A stretch of 64,000 nt of DNA, from contig JAZSON010000032.1 of NCBI GenBank assembly GCA_045536965.1, positions 62,001 through 126,000 on the forward strand, in the 5' to 3' direction. The notes under the pieces are model-generated. The model was not told where the DNA came from, made no database searches, and saw nothing but the letters and a program-made list of their open reading frames with translations. This document shows, piece by piece, positions 15,930 to 24,023 of this stretch (its first letter is position 1; every line of letters begins with the position of its first letter). This stretch comes from UBA5448 sp045536965 (GTDB taxonomy: Bacteria; Bacillota; Clostridia; Oscillospirales; SIG627). Made by a program: the position numbers and the translations under genes.

Positions 15930-17099
15930 ATGAAAAAATTACTTACATGGTTGGTTGTTTTGACCCTTGCCTTCGGTTTGGTTTCCTGCGGGGAAACGTC
16001 GGACGCAACCGAAGAAACGCCCTTTGAGAAGCCCGAGAGCTATGCAACCGTGCTGCTCGTGACCATCAACCCGCAGTATAAGCTCTATTTGGATGAGGCG
16101 GGCGACGTTTTGGCGGTGGAGCCGGTCAACGACGACGCCAAAAGCGCCATGCAAAATCAAGCGCTTGAGGGTAAGCTGGACGACGTTTTGGAAAAGCTTG
16201 CCGAAAAGACCGAGGATGCGGGCTTTATCCGCGAGGGCGCGACGGTAGAGCTTCGGATCGTGGAAACGAAACAGGAAAAGAGCGATGCCGAGAATATTTT
16301 AAGCGTTGCCAAGGAAAGCGCAGGTAAGGCGTTTGAAAAATTGGACGTTGCAGTCGAGATCAAAACGTCGATCGCGCAGGATGTGATAAACGACGGCGAA
16401 CAGGACGGCGGCGAGACCGAGGGGGATACCGACGTTTCGGATACGACCGCGCCTGACGGAGAGGGCGAAGAAAGCGGGGATGACGGGAACGGCGAGGGGG
16501 ATACCGAGAGTCAGCCGAGCGAGCCCGAGCACACCCACACCTTTGCCGATGCGACCTGCACCAAGCCGAAGACCTGCTCCTGCGGCGAGACCGACGGAGA
16601 CCCCTTGGGACACGATTATAAAAACGGTAAATGCAAAGCATGCGGCGCTGCCGATCCCGACTACAAGCTGACGGAGCTTGCGGTGAAAAACGGCAGTTGG
16701 CAGGCGAAATATATACAAGACGGCAAATATTATGCGTTCAGACTGGTTTTGGTCGGTGAAACGGGGGTGGGCGTGAGCATAGGCGATCCGCTCTCCGAGA
16801 TGGAGCCCGAGGTGCAGGAGGATATCCGCGCGAACAAAAACGAAGAGGGCTATAAGGATTCCTACGTCGTTTATAAGGACAAGGAATTTTGGGTGGCAAG
16901 AGGCAGCTCCGCGCCCCTCTCGCCCATGTCGCAAAGCGGTGATACCGTCACCGTGACGGTGGTGGATGAAAGCGGTGCGCAGCTGGTGTTGACCAGAACG
17001 GCGGAAAACACCTTGAAGGTGAAATCCTGCACCCAAGCATTCAAGGACATAGTGGAGGACATTCCCGTAGGCACAAAGCTTACCTTTCAGTCTAAATAA
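15930..17099 (+). CDS. Lipoprotein with RsgI-like domain and Cys/His-rich segment
   Basis: A 389-residue lipoprotein: signal peptide with lipobox LVSC (C20). Residues ~32-130 contain TINPQYKLYLDEAGDVLAV..NDDA, closely resembling the extracytoplasmic middle domain of RsgI-type anti-sigma factors. An acidic Gly/Glu/Asp-rich linker (~155-200) leads to a cysteine-histidine segment (CTKPKTCSCGETDGDPLGHDY...CKACG) common in secreted proteins of gut Clostridia, then a C-terminal beta domain. There is no transmembrane helix or cytoplasmic anti-sigma part, so it is not a complete RsgI. AAGGAG precedes the ATG. It follows the GH20 gene by 21 bp. Confidence 0.75.
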   Translation: MKKLLTWLVVLTLAFGLVSCGETSDATEETPFEKPESYATVLLVTINPQYKLYLDEAGDVLAVEPVNDDAKSAMQNQALEGKLDDVLEKLAEKTEDAGFIREGATVELRIVETKQEKSDAENILSVAKESAGKAFEKLDVAVEIKTSIAQDVINDGEQDGGETEGDTDVSDTTAPDGEGEESGDDGNGEGDTESQPSEPEHTHTFADATCTKPKTCSCGETDGDPLGHDYKNGKCKACGAADPDYKLTELAVKNGSWQAKYIQDGKYYAFRLVLVGETGVGVSIGDPLSEMEPEVQEDIRANKNEEGYKDSYVVYKDKEFWVARGSSAPLSPMSQSGDTVTVTVVDESGAQLVLTRTAENTLKVKSCTQAFKDIVEDIPVGTKLTFQSK

Positions 17100-17140
17100 T
17101 GCGCCCCCAAGTATTGAAAAAATGATAAAGGAGACAAACT

Positions 17141-18097
17141 ATGTGGATTTTACTTGCATTGGGTATCATGATCGTAGTGATCGTAAGCTGTATCAGGATC
17201 GTGCCGCAAGCGCACGAATACGTCATTGAGCTTTTGGGGAAATATAAAACGACCTGGTCGGCGGGGCTGCATTTTATCATCCCCGTGATCGAACAGGTCG
17301 CTAATAAGATCACCACCAAGGAGCAGGTGCTTGACTCTCCGCCCCAGCCCGTGATCACCAAGGATAACGTGACCATGCAGATCGATACGGTGATCTATTT
17401 TTCCATTTATGATGCCAAGTTGTATGCATACGGTGCTGTCAATCCGATATCGGCGCTCGCAAACCTTGCCGCTACCACTCTCCGTAACATCGTCGGTGAA
17501 TTGGAGCTGGACGGAACGCTGACCTCCCGCGATACCATCAATGCGAAAATGACCGAAATCCTGGATGAAGCGACCGACAAATGGGGTATCAAGGTCAACA
17601 GAGTCGAATTAAAAAATATCATACCGCCCGCCGAGATCCAAAATGCGATGGAAAAGCAGATGAAGGCAGAGCGCGACCGCCGCGAAACGCTGTTGCAGGC
17701 CGAGGGACACAAGGCGGCTGCCATCACCCGCGCCGAAGGAGACAAGCAGGCCATGATCCTGGCTGCCGAGGGTGAGCGGGATGCTCGTATTGCTCGCGCC
17801 GAGGGCGAGGCAAAAGCCATCTTTTTGGCAAAAAAAGCCGAAGCGGACGGCTTGAGAGAGCTGAAAAACGCGGGAGCCGATGCTTCCGTGCTGGAGCTGA
17901 AAAAATACGAGGCGTTGGTTGCCCTGTCCAACGGAAGGGCATCCAAGATCATTGTGCCGACCGATGCCGTGAACGCAGTGAAATCCAACGTTCTCTTTTC
18001 CGAAACCACGGGGATCGGCGACGTCACTCCCTCGGAGCCCGAGCCCGAGGTGATTCCCAAAGCCGACGCATGCTGTGACGGCGAGGAAGAAGAATAA
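17141..18097 (+). CDS. SPFH/Band 7 (stomatin-like) membrane protein
   Basis: A 318-residue stomatin/prohibitin-family protein. One N-terminal membrane segment (residues 2-21) is followed by the SPFH domain (VPQAHEYVIELLGKYKTTW..., residues ~23-190) and a long helical region rich in RAEGDKQA / AAEGERDA repeats (~190-270) that mediates oligomerisation. Known members organise membrane microdomains and often partner with NfeD proteins; no nfeD gene is adjacent here. AAAGGAG precedes the ATG. It lies 41 bp behind the lipoprotein gene and probably shares its transcript. Confidence 0.92.
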   Translation: MWILLALGIMIVVIVSCIRIVPQAHEYVIELLGKYKTTWSAGLHFIIPVIEQVANKITTKEQVLDSPPQPVITKDNVTMQIDTVIYFSIYDAKLYAYGAVNPISALANLAATTLRNIVGELELDGTLTSRDTINAKMTEILDEATDKWGIKVNRVELKNIIPPAEIQNAMEKQMKAERDRRETLLQAEGHKAAAITRAEGDKQAMILAAEGERDARIARAEGEAKAIFLAKKAEADGLRELKNAGADASVLELKKYEALVALSNGRASKIIVPTDAVNAVKSNVLFSETTGIGDVTPSEPEPEVIPKADACCDGEEEE

Positions 18098-18103
18098 GCA
18101 AAG

Positions 18104-18134
18104 AAAAAGCAAGTCGTTTGACTTGCTTTTTTGA
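18104..18134. terminator. Bidirectional terminator
   Basis: AAAAAGCAAGTCG-TT-TGACTTGCTTTTTT stem between the SPFH gene and the convergent 66-codon gene. The stem is almost identical to the one at 13915. Confidence 0.85.
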
Positions 18135-18138
18135 TGCA

Positions 18139-18339
18139 CTATACTTTTTCGCAATAGATCTGTTTGATGGCGGAGAAATCGTTTTTTATGCCGTCGTCCC
18201 CGATGAGTGAATAAGAAATGTAGGGGATGGCAAGAGGTGTGTCGTCCTCCATGGCGCGGAGCTTAAAAAGAATCGTTTCTCCTACGGCGTATTCGAGGGG
18301 ATCCTTTTGTGTGGTTCCCGTAAAATAGCGGTATCCCAT
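18139..18339 (-). CDS. Short protein, possibly the N-terminal fragment of an esterase
   Basis: A 66-residue protein with AAAGGA before its ATG. The sequence (YAVGETILFKLRAMEDD...IPYISYSLIGDDGIKND) resembles the N-terminal beta domain found ahead of alpha/beta-hydrolase catalytic domains in some carbohydrate esterases; no catalytic domain follows, as a stop and a terminator end the gene. It may be a truncated remnant or a genuine small protein. Family assignment is tentative. Confidence 0.5.
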   Translation of the reverse strand: MGYRYFTGTTQKDPLEYAVGETILFKLRAMEDDTPLAIPYISYSLIGDDGIKNDFSAIKQIYCEKV

Positions 18340-18484
18340 ATCGCCAGTCCTTTCGTTGTTTGTTATGGAGAAAATTATAGCAAATCAAGGTCGGTTTGTC
18401 AACGAACGGGAAAGAAAATAGGGGTGGTATTGCGGGATAGAATATGGTATAATGAACAAAGAAGCGATAGGAGGGTGGGGTAGC

Positions 18485-19489
18485 ATGCTCGGTTTGAGTG
18501 AACAGACAAAGCGCATATTAGACGGATTTAGGGCGCTTGAACCGAATATGACCCTCTCGATCGGCATCAGCGTGGAAGGAAAGCGCGAGTATCTCGTTTT
18601 TGACCGTTTCCGGCGAAAAGAGGATCTGACCCATATTTACGATATCGGCTCTGTCACCAAGGTGTTTACCGCGACCTATCTTGCCAAATTGATCTCGGAC
18701 GGAAAATGCGCTCTTTCGGATAAGCTTTGCCGATTTTTGCCCGTCGGGGAGCATTCTCCTACCCTTTTACAGCTATGTACCCACACTGCCTACCGCCCGC
18801 TTTTTTCAAAAGGGGTCATTTGGAACGCTTTTTTTAAGAAGAAAAATCTTTCCTATAACGTGTATCACGGGCAGAAAAATGTTGATCTTGTGCGCTATTG
18901 TAATCGCCATGCCACCAAAAATGAACAGGGGTATTTTTATGCCGATATGCATTTTGCCCTCATTGGCGAGGTGTTGTCGGTGATAGAAGGGAAACCCTAC
19001 TATCTATTGATGGGAGATTTTATAAAACAAGACTTGCATCTTGAAAACACGGGATTTAGTTTTGTTCTAAAAAGAAAAACAGAAAGTTTTTACGGCAAAA
19101 AAAGCGGTTGTTTTGCTTGGGAAAAGGAGAATCCCTATATTGCGGCGGGCGGGTTGCATACCAATATCACCGATGCTGTGGATTTTTTGGAGGGGTGTAT
19201 TGCCGCTGAAAGTGATGCGCAAAAGTTGGTGCAGAAAAAGCAGCGCTCCATTTTGCCGGATCGTTTTCATATGGGAATCGGTATGGGATGGCATATCCAT
19301 TCACACCCCGTCCGCTATTTTCATAAGGGCGGTGTATCGGGATACAGAAGTTATTTTATGTTTGATCCAAAGAAAAAGATGGCTATTGCTGTTTTGGCAA
19401 ATGCGCCGGGCAATATGCAATATAATGTGACAAAATTGGCAACGGCTATATATAAAGACATCAAAACGCAGAAAGGAAGTTTTATATGA
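18485..19489 (+). CDS. Serine hydrolase of the beta-lactamase/transpeptidase fold (class C-like)
   Basis: A 334-residue protein with the active-site SVTK (S56-K59), a YADMH segment in the place of the YxN motif, and FHKGGVSGY at the position of the KTG/HxG motif. These define the penicillin-binding-protein-like esterases and class C beta-lactamase relatives. There is no signal peptide, so it is more likely a cytoplasmic esterase/peptidase than a resistance enzyme. The ATG at 18485 has GGAGG about ten bases upstream; the ATG 33 bases earlier has no site and overlaps a TATAAT box. The stop overlaps the next gene by 4 bp. Confidence 0.85.
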   Translation: MLGLSEQTKRILDGFRALEPNMTLSIGISVEGKREYLVFDRFRRKEDLTHIYDIGSVTKVFTATYLAKLISDGKCALSDKLCRFLPVGEHSPTLLQLCTHTAYRPLFSKGVIWNAFFKKKNLSYNVYHGQKNVDLVRYCNRHATKNEQGYFYADMHFALIGEVLSVIEGKPYYLLMGDFIKQDLHLENTGFSFVLKRKTESFYGKKSGCFAWEKENPYIAAGGLHTNITDAVDFLEGCIAAESDAQKLVQKKQRSILPDRFHMGIGMGWHIHSHPVRYFHKGGVSGYRSYFMFDPKKKMAIAVLANAPGNMQYNVTKLATAIYKDIKTQKGSFI

Positions 19490-20211
19490 AATTGTTGATC
19501 GTGCGGCACGGTGATCCTAACTACGCTATTGATTCTTTGACAGAAAAGGGATGGCGGGAGGCAGGGTATTTGACCGAGCGGATGCTGAAGCTCGATATTA
19601 AAAAAATATACTGCTCACCCCTCGGCAGAGCAAAGGACACGGCGGCAGAAACCATAAAAAGAAGTGGCGTTGAAACCGAAACTTGCGATTGGCTTCGTGA
19701 ATTTACCGGTTATATCATCAATCCGCACACGGGAGAAAAGGATATTTGCTGGGATCTTTACCCCGAGGATTGGGTGGGCGTTCCCGAAATGTATGATAAA
19801 GATCGGTGGTTTAAGACCGATTTGATGCAAACGGGCAATGTGGAAGAAAAGTATAAAGAGGTTTGCCGCGGCATTGATAAACTGCTTGCGGATCACGGTT
19901 ATATCCATGAAAACGGGCTTTTTCGGGTAGAGCGCGCAAACAACGACACCATTGTTTTGTTTTGTCATTTCGGTGTGGAGGCAGCGATTCTTTCGCATCT
20001 TTTGCACGTTTCCCCTGTGATCTTATGGCAGGGATTTGTGGCGCTTCCAACATCAGTAACTACCCTTGCTACCGAGGAACGCCGAGAAGGGGTTGCGTAT
20101 TTTCGCTTGAATGGCTTTGGAGACCTTTCCCATTTGTATGCGGCGGGTGAGCCGCCTGCATTTGCGGCACGCTTTTGCGAATGCTTTACAAACGAAGACG
20201 AGGTGCATTAA
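19486..20211 (+). CDS. Histidine phosphatase family protein
   Basis: A 241-residue phosphoglycerate-mutase-like phosphatase. The RHG signature is at residues 7-9 (VRHGDP), a second arginine lies in YCSPLGRAKDTA, and the second catalytic histidine is in LFCHFGVEAAI. Such enzymes form a phosphohistidine and dephosphorylate small molecules in the cytoplasm; the substrate is not apparent. ATGA overlap with the upstream serine hydrolase shows translational coupling. Confidence 0.88.
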   Translation: MKLLIVRHGDPNYAIDSLTEKGWREAGYLTERMLKLDIKKIYCSPLGRAKDTAAETIKRSGVETETCDWLREFTGYIINPHTGEKDICWDLYPEDWVGVPEMYDKDRWFKTDLMQTGNVEEKYKEVCRGIDKLLADHGYIHENGLFRVERANNDTIVLFCHFGVEAAILSHLLHVSPVILWQGFVALPTSVTTLATEERREGVAYFRLNGFGDLSHLYAAGEPPAFAARFCECFTNEDEVH

Positions 20212-20214
20212 ACG

Positions 20215-20253
20215 AAAAAGGAACGGATTGTGTGAAAAAATCCGTTCCTTTTA
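20215..20253. terminator. Bidirectional terminator
   Basis: AAAAGGAACGGATT pairs with AATCCGTTCCTTTT between the histidine phosphatase and the convergent MBL hydrolase. Confidence 0.85.
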
Positions 20254-20261
20254 ATTTTGGT

Positions 20262-21098
20262 TTACAGAATGATCTCCATGCCGTCGTAGGCGCTGATCAT
20301 ACCGTGAGATACGGCAATCTCCTCCATGCGTTCGGCGGTGACGGGAGAGCCGTTTTCAAAAAGCGCATTGTGGGAATAGTGGGTGATGATCCAAAGGGTG
20401 TTTTCTTTCAGCGCGCCGATTTTAGAAAGTTTTTCTTTGTGGTTGTCATTGTCGATCAAAGACATATGTGTTTTGCCGACCCAATCGAGTAATGCGGCGG
20501 TGCAATCGGCGATGACGGCGTCAAACTTATAGCCGCCCCGTTTGATAAAATCGTACACCTCGTCGAAAAAGACACCCGAATCGTTGTTGTAAAGAAGCGT
20601 TTTGTCCCCTTGTTTGATGATGTAGCAGAGGGGATCGACTGTGCCGTGATAGGCGGGGAGAGCGGTCACCTCGTAACTGCCGACGGTGAAGGTATCGTAG
20701 GGTTTTACTGTGCAAAATTGACTTTTTTGCAAGGTGCCCTCGGATTTAGAAAGGTATTTTTCAGCGCTTTCAGCGTTGCCGTAGATGCAGATCGGATCGG
20801 TGATATCGTTGTGTCCGTAAGCGCCGCCGAGCATATTGAGTTCGTTTGGCATGAAGTGGTCGGGGTGGGAATGGGTGATCAGGATGTTTTTGATTTTGGT
20901 ATAGTCGCGGTTTGCTTTGAGATAATGTATGTAGTTGTCCTGCCCGAAATCAACAAGGAGATCATCGTTGATAACGGTCTGCGCTTGGGTTCGTACATTC
21001 TTTCCGCCCAGCTTTCGCGCCTGCTCACAGACGCCGCAGTTGCAAAATAACGCGGGTACTCTTTCGTAAGCGGCCGTGCCTAAAATCTTGATTTTCAT
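20262..21098 (-). CDS. MBL-fold metallo-hydrolase (PhnP-like)
   Basis: A 278-residue metallo-beta-lactamase-fold hydrolase. THSHPDHF near residue 75 is the HxHxDH metal motif; further ligands are in PAYHGTVD, NDSGVF and ITHYSHN. A CNCGVCEQARKLGGKNVRTQAQ segment near the N-terminus matches the Cys/His-containing insertion of PhnP-type cyclic phosphodiesterases. The ATG at 21098 is preferred over two upstream TTG/GTG codons because GAGG lies ten bases before it. Last gene of a three-gene operon with an alpha/beta hydrolase and an acyltransferase. Confidence 0.82.
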   Translation of the reverse strand: MKIKILGTAAYERVPALFCNCGVCEQARKLGGKNVRTQAQTVINDDLLVDFGQDNYIHYLKANRDYTKIKNILITHSHPDHFMPNELNMLGGAYGHNDITDPICIYGNAESAEKYLSKSEGTLQKSQFCTVKPYDTFTVGSYEVTALPAYHGTVDPLCYIIKQGDKTLLYNNDSGVFFDEVYDFIKRGGYKFDAVIADCTAALLDWVGKTHMSLIDNDNHKEKLSKIGALKENTLWIITHYSHNALFENGSPVTAERMEEIAVSHGMISAYDGMEIIL

Positions 21099-21120
21099 CA
21101 CCAACAAACCTCTTATCGTT

Positions 21121-22056
21121 TTATATTTCGTCTTTCAAAATATAGTCTAAAAACAGATAACCTGATTCTGCCGCGTATTTGGGCGGTCTGTGTCCCGATT
21201 TGTGGTCGACGAAAAATAAATTCTGCGGACAATCCTTGTATTTTTCGGTTAGGCTATCCATAAGCGCGCGGCTTTCGATGTTGTCAAAATTGCCTGCCAA
21301 AAGACAGAAAGGCTTGGGCGCGGCCATTTCCAAAACCGATGCAAGGGTAAAACCGTTCGCTGTGACATTTTTAATTTTTTCACCGAAATACCAAGGAGCT
21401 TCCCAGTTGGTATTATGCCAGCACATGCCAAAATCACTTGCCATGATAACCTTGGGCCTTTTGTCGAAACAGCCTGTGAAAAATGCCATTTTACCACCGA
21501 GTGAATGTCCGGCAATACCGATGCGTTCTTTATCTACCCGTTCGTCTTGCTCGCAAAGATCAAGAAGCAGCTGGGTGTCAAACATCAGTTTTCCCATGCC
21601 GCACCAATCGGGATAGTCGGCGTTCAGCCGGTCGCCGCAAAGCTTCCAACGGCCAAAACCGCCGATTTCCAGATCACTCTCAACGTAGTTTAAATAATAA
21701 GCATCAGCGGTCACAACGATGTAGCCGTGCGCAAGCAGATGTAGTGTTGTGGCGTTGTCCTTGTAATGGTCGAGAATATTTTTTGTTTCAAGATCAAATC
21801 CCAAAGTTGCTTCGGGATAATAAAAGGGGACAACGACTGTCGGCGTTTTCTCGCGGATATTTTTCGGCAGAGCGACCATAACGCGTTGATAGGTGAGGGT
21901 GCCATCCTTTCGAATACCGTTTGCCTGCAAATACAGTTCGGCATCGAAAGTTTCAAAGGTGTATCGTTTGACGAGCCGTACAGAACGGGGAAATGAAAAA
22001 TCTTCGGGAGGTGTGAGGATTTTTTCAAGATATGCGAGGGTACCGTAATTTGACAT
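21121..22056 (-). CDS. Alpha/beta hydrolase (acetyl-esterase-like)
   Basis: A 311-residue alpha/beta hydrolase. The nucleophile elbow is GIAGHSLGGKMAFF in mid-protein; a C-terminal HKSGHRPP supplies the catalytic His, and an Asp before it (LAGNFDN) fits the third triad member. The N-terminal sheet (LYLQANGIRKDG) resembles acetylxylan esterase/dienelactone hydrolase relatives. No signal peptide. AAAGGA precedes the ATG. The gene sits 22 bp from the MBL gene and 19 bp from the acyltransferase gene, suggesting joint deacylation/acylation chemistry on a small metabolite. Confidence 0.82.
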   Translation of the reverse strand: MSNYGTLAYLEKILTPPEDFSFPRSVRLVKRYTFETFDAELYLQANGIRKDGTLTYQRVMVALPKNIREKTPTVVVPFYYPEATLGFDLETKNILDHYKDNATTLHLLAHGYIVVTADAYYLNYVESDLEIGGFGRWKLCGDRLNADYPDWCGMGKLMFDTQLLLDLCEQDERVDKERIGIAGHSLGGKMAFFTGCFDKRPKVIMASDFGMCWHNTNWEAPWYFGEKIKNVTANGFTLASVLEMAAPKPFCLLAGNFDNIESRALMDSLTEKYKDCPQNLFFVDHKSGHRPPKYAAESGYLFLDYILKDEI

Positions 22057-22075
22057 ATTCGTGATTCCTTTCAGG

Positions 22076-22867
22076 TTATTTTTCTATGATGCCTTTGGTT
22101 TCATAAAACTGTACGCCGCCGAGCACGGCATTTTTGATCTTTTCTCCAAAAGCATTGCAAGGAACTACCGATGCAAGATTTTCTTTTGTGGTATCCCAGC
22201 GGAAAATATAGCGAAGCATAGTGAAGGAGGGGTTGCTTTCTTGTAGGGTAAACATTTCGCGGAAATTACGGATATTGCTGTTTTGCGGCAAATAGGCATC
22301 AAGGGTGGTGTCTAAAAGCCAAGAATGGCAGGAGAAATGCGCCCACTCGTGTTCTGGAAAATGTTTGGCAAAAAAGACCTGTGCCCGATCGATGGATTCG
22401 AGGCAGGCATCACGGGTCATTTTGCCGATGGCGGGAATATGGATATCCAGAATTGGGGTGCCGTCTTTGGTTTTGCTCATTTCAAATTGGAGTCTGCCGA
22501 GTCTGAAAATACGCATGGTGAGATGGCGAATCAACCAATTCAACTGTCCCAAATAAAGCGGCGGTTTCAGTTCGCTCCAAACGTTTGTGAATATAACGAT
22601 GTCATAGAGGGTGTCGAGCAGTACGGTTCTATCAATACCGTGCGCGGCATATTTATGTTCGAGGCTTTCACACATATAAAGAAACGAAAGGAGATTGCGC
22701 AGACCATCTTCGCAATGTATATCGTAGTTTTCTATGTTTGTATCGGCAGGGATTTCATATTCTTGTAAAGCGTGGTAAAAATGCTCGTCATAGGCGGCGG
22801 GAAAAGAAAGTGCTTTGTACCACTTTTCAATGATTTTATTTACTTCGGCGGTTAATAGTTGGCTCAT
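22076..22867 (-). CDS. Acyltransferase domain-containing protein (NAT_N/GNAT_C type)
   Basis: A 263-residue protein matching my recollection of a Clostridia family with an all-helical N-terminal half and a GNAT-like C-terminal half. Diagnostic text is LDIHIPAIGKMTRDACLES followed by FFAKHFPEHEWAHFSCHSWLLD and LPQNSNIRNF. A GNAT fold implies acyl transfer from acyl-CoA, but the substrate is unknown. GGGAGA precedes the ATG, and a sigma-A promoter lies upstream. First gene of the operon. Confidence 0.7.
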   Translation of the reverse strand: MSQLLTAEVNKIIEKWYKALSFPAAYDEHFYHALQEYEIPADTNIENYDIHCEDGLRNLLSFLYMCESLEHKYAAHGIDRTVLLDTLYDIVIFTNVWSELKPPLYLGQLNWLIRHLTMRIFRLGRLQFEMSKTKDGTPILDIHIPAIGKMTRDACLESIDRAQVFFAKHFPEHEWAHFSCHSWLLDTTLDAYLPQNSNIRNFREMFTLQESNPSFTMLRYIFRWDTTKENLASVVPCNAFGEKIKNAVLGGVQFYETKGIIEK

Positions 22868-22907
22868 GGTGTATCTCCCTGTGTGGCTATGATGGCTTTT
22901 TTGTTAT

Positions 22908-22936
22908 ATTATAACATGTGAAAAAATCATTGTAAA
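22908..22936 (-). promoter_or_regulatory. Sigma-A promoter of the acyltransferase operon
   Basis: TTTACA and TATAAT with 17 bp spacing on the minus strand, 41 bp before the acyltransferase start. Confidence 0.7.
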
Positions 22937-22952
22937 GAGAAATGAATTTGGA

Positions 22953-23822
22953 TCATGCCAAAAAGCGCAGGAGAGATAAAAGTTGCTTTTCTGCCTCTGC
23001 GCGGCCGAGTTGATAAACCCGTTCCAAATTTTCGGGATCCTTTTCTCTTGCGCCGATATTTAAGGGTTTGGGGGGACGAATGACGAAAGCGCGCCCTTCT
23101 TTTTCGGCCTTTTCGATATAGGCAAGGGTTTCGTTGTAGCCGATGTGGCGGTTTTCAAGGGTGCGAAGAAGATTGGGATATTTGCGTAAAACCGATTTTA
23201 AAAGCGGCATGAGTTTGTTTTTCTTTTTGACAAAACCGTGGGGTTGGGTTAAAATAACCACATTTTTCCCATAGCCGATGCTTTCGAAGTATTGAATGGG
23301 AATAGAGTCGGCGGCGCCGCCGTCGGAATATTTTTCACCATCAATTTCAACCAGTCGGGAAAGAATAGGCATGGCAGAAGAGGCGCGCATCCAAAGAAGA
23401 TCATAGGAATCTCCATTGGGAAGTTTTTGATAAAAGGCTTTGCCGCTTTGGGCGCTGGTGGCCACGACATAAAATTCCATGGGGTTTTGAGAAAATGTAT
23501 CGACATCGAAAATATCAAGCTCTTGCGGCAGTGTTACATAGTCGAATTCCACATTGTAAAAATCACCCGTTTTCAGCCAAGACCTTAGGCTGCAGTATCG
23601 TTTGTCACGACAAAACCGTTTGTTGTATCGAATGACACGACCGATTTGCTTCGATTTGTAATTGCAGCCGAAAACCGCTCCCGCCGAGGTGCCGATTGCA
23701 CCGTCGAAGCGGATGTTGTTTTCCATAAGGACGTCCATAACCCCTGCGGTAAACATACCCCGCATAGCGCCGCCCTCCATAACAAGCCCGATTTTTGTTT
23801 TTTGTGTATTGAAGTCTGACAT
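22953..23822 (-). CDS. Patatin-like phospholipase family protein
   Basis: A 289-residue patatin-fold hydrolase. The oxyanion loop EGGAMRGMFTAG (residues 16-27) and nucleophile GTSAG (S46) are intact, and the dyad partner is in YSDGGAADSIP. This is the YjjU-like branch; members hydrolyse lysophospholipids or other acyl esters at the membrane. No signal peptide. AGAGGA lies before the ATG at 23822. A single-gene unit with its own promoter. Confidence 0.88.
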   Translation of the reverse strand: MSDFNTQKTKIGLVMEGGAMRGMFTAGVMDVLMENNIRFDGAIGTSAGAVFGCNYKSKQIGRVIRYNKRFCRDKRYCSLRSWLKTGDFYNVEFDYVTLPQELDIFDVDTFSQNPMEFYVVATSAQSGKAFYQKLPNGDSYDLLWMRASSAMPILSRLVEIDGEKYSDGGAADSIPIQYFESIGYGKNVVILTQPHGFVKKKNKLMPLLKSVLRKYPNLLRTLENRHIGYNETLAYIEKAEKEGRAFVIRPPKPLNIGAREKDPENLERVYQLGRAEAEKQLLSLLRFLA

Positions 23823-23929
23823 GAATAAAAATCCTCTTTGCCGTTTGATGTAAAATAGCGATGCGGGGCATGTTTTTTCAAAAAGTGCTCACAGAGTGGT
23901 TCTCTTGGTTAACGAAAGTACCATGTGAC

Positions 23930-23959
23930 ATTATATCATACAAGAGATAGGAATGTAAA
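23930..23959 (-). promoter_or_regulatory. Probable promoter of the patatin gene
   Basis: TTTACA and TATAAT with 18 bp spacing on the minus strand, about 108 bp before the start codon. Confidence 0.45.
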
Positions 23960-23974
23960 TAAGAGAAATGGTGT

Positions 23975-24009
23975 AAAAAAGAAAGGCCTGTTGGAAAACA
24001 ACAGGCCTT
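23975..24009 (-). terminator. Terminator of the purine permease gene
   Basis: AAGGCCTGTTG-GAAAA-CAACAGGCCTT, with a T run on the minus strand. Confidence 0.85.
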
Positions 24010-24023
24010 GGTTTGTCTTGGAA

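Noticed and set aside
18421..18484. A clean promoter for the serine hydrolase gene
   Set aside because: A TATAAT is present at 18448-18453, but the hexamer 17 bp upstream (TGGTAT) is a poor -35, so it was not listed as a feature.
18485..19489. Beta-lactamase resistance gene
   Set aside because: The SxxK motif is present, but there is no signal peptide, the YxN and KTG motifs are altered, and it is coupled to a phosphatase gene; an esterase is more likely.
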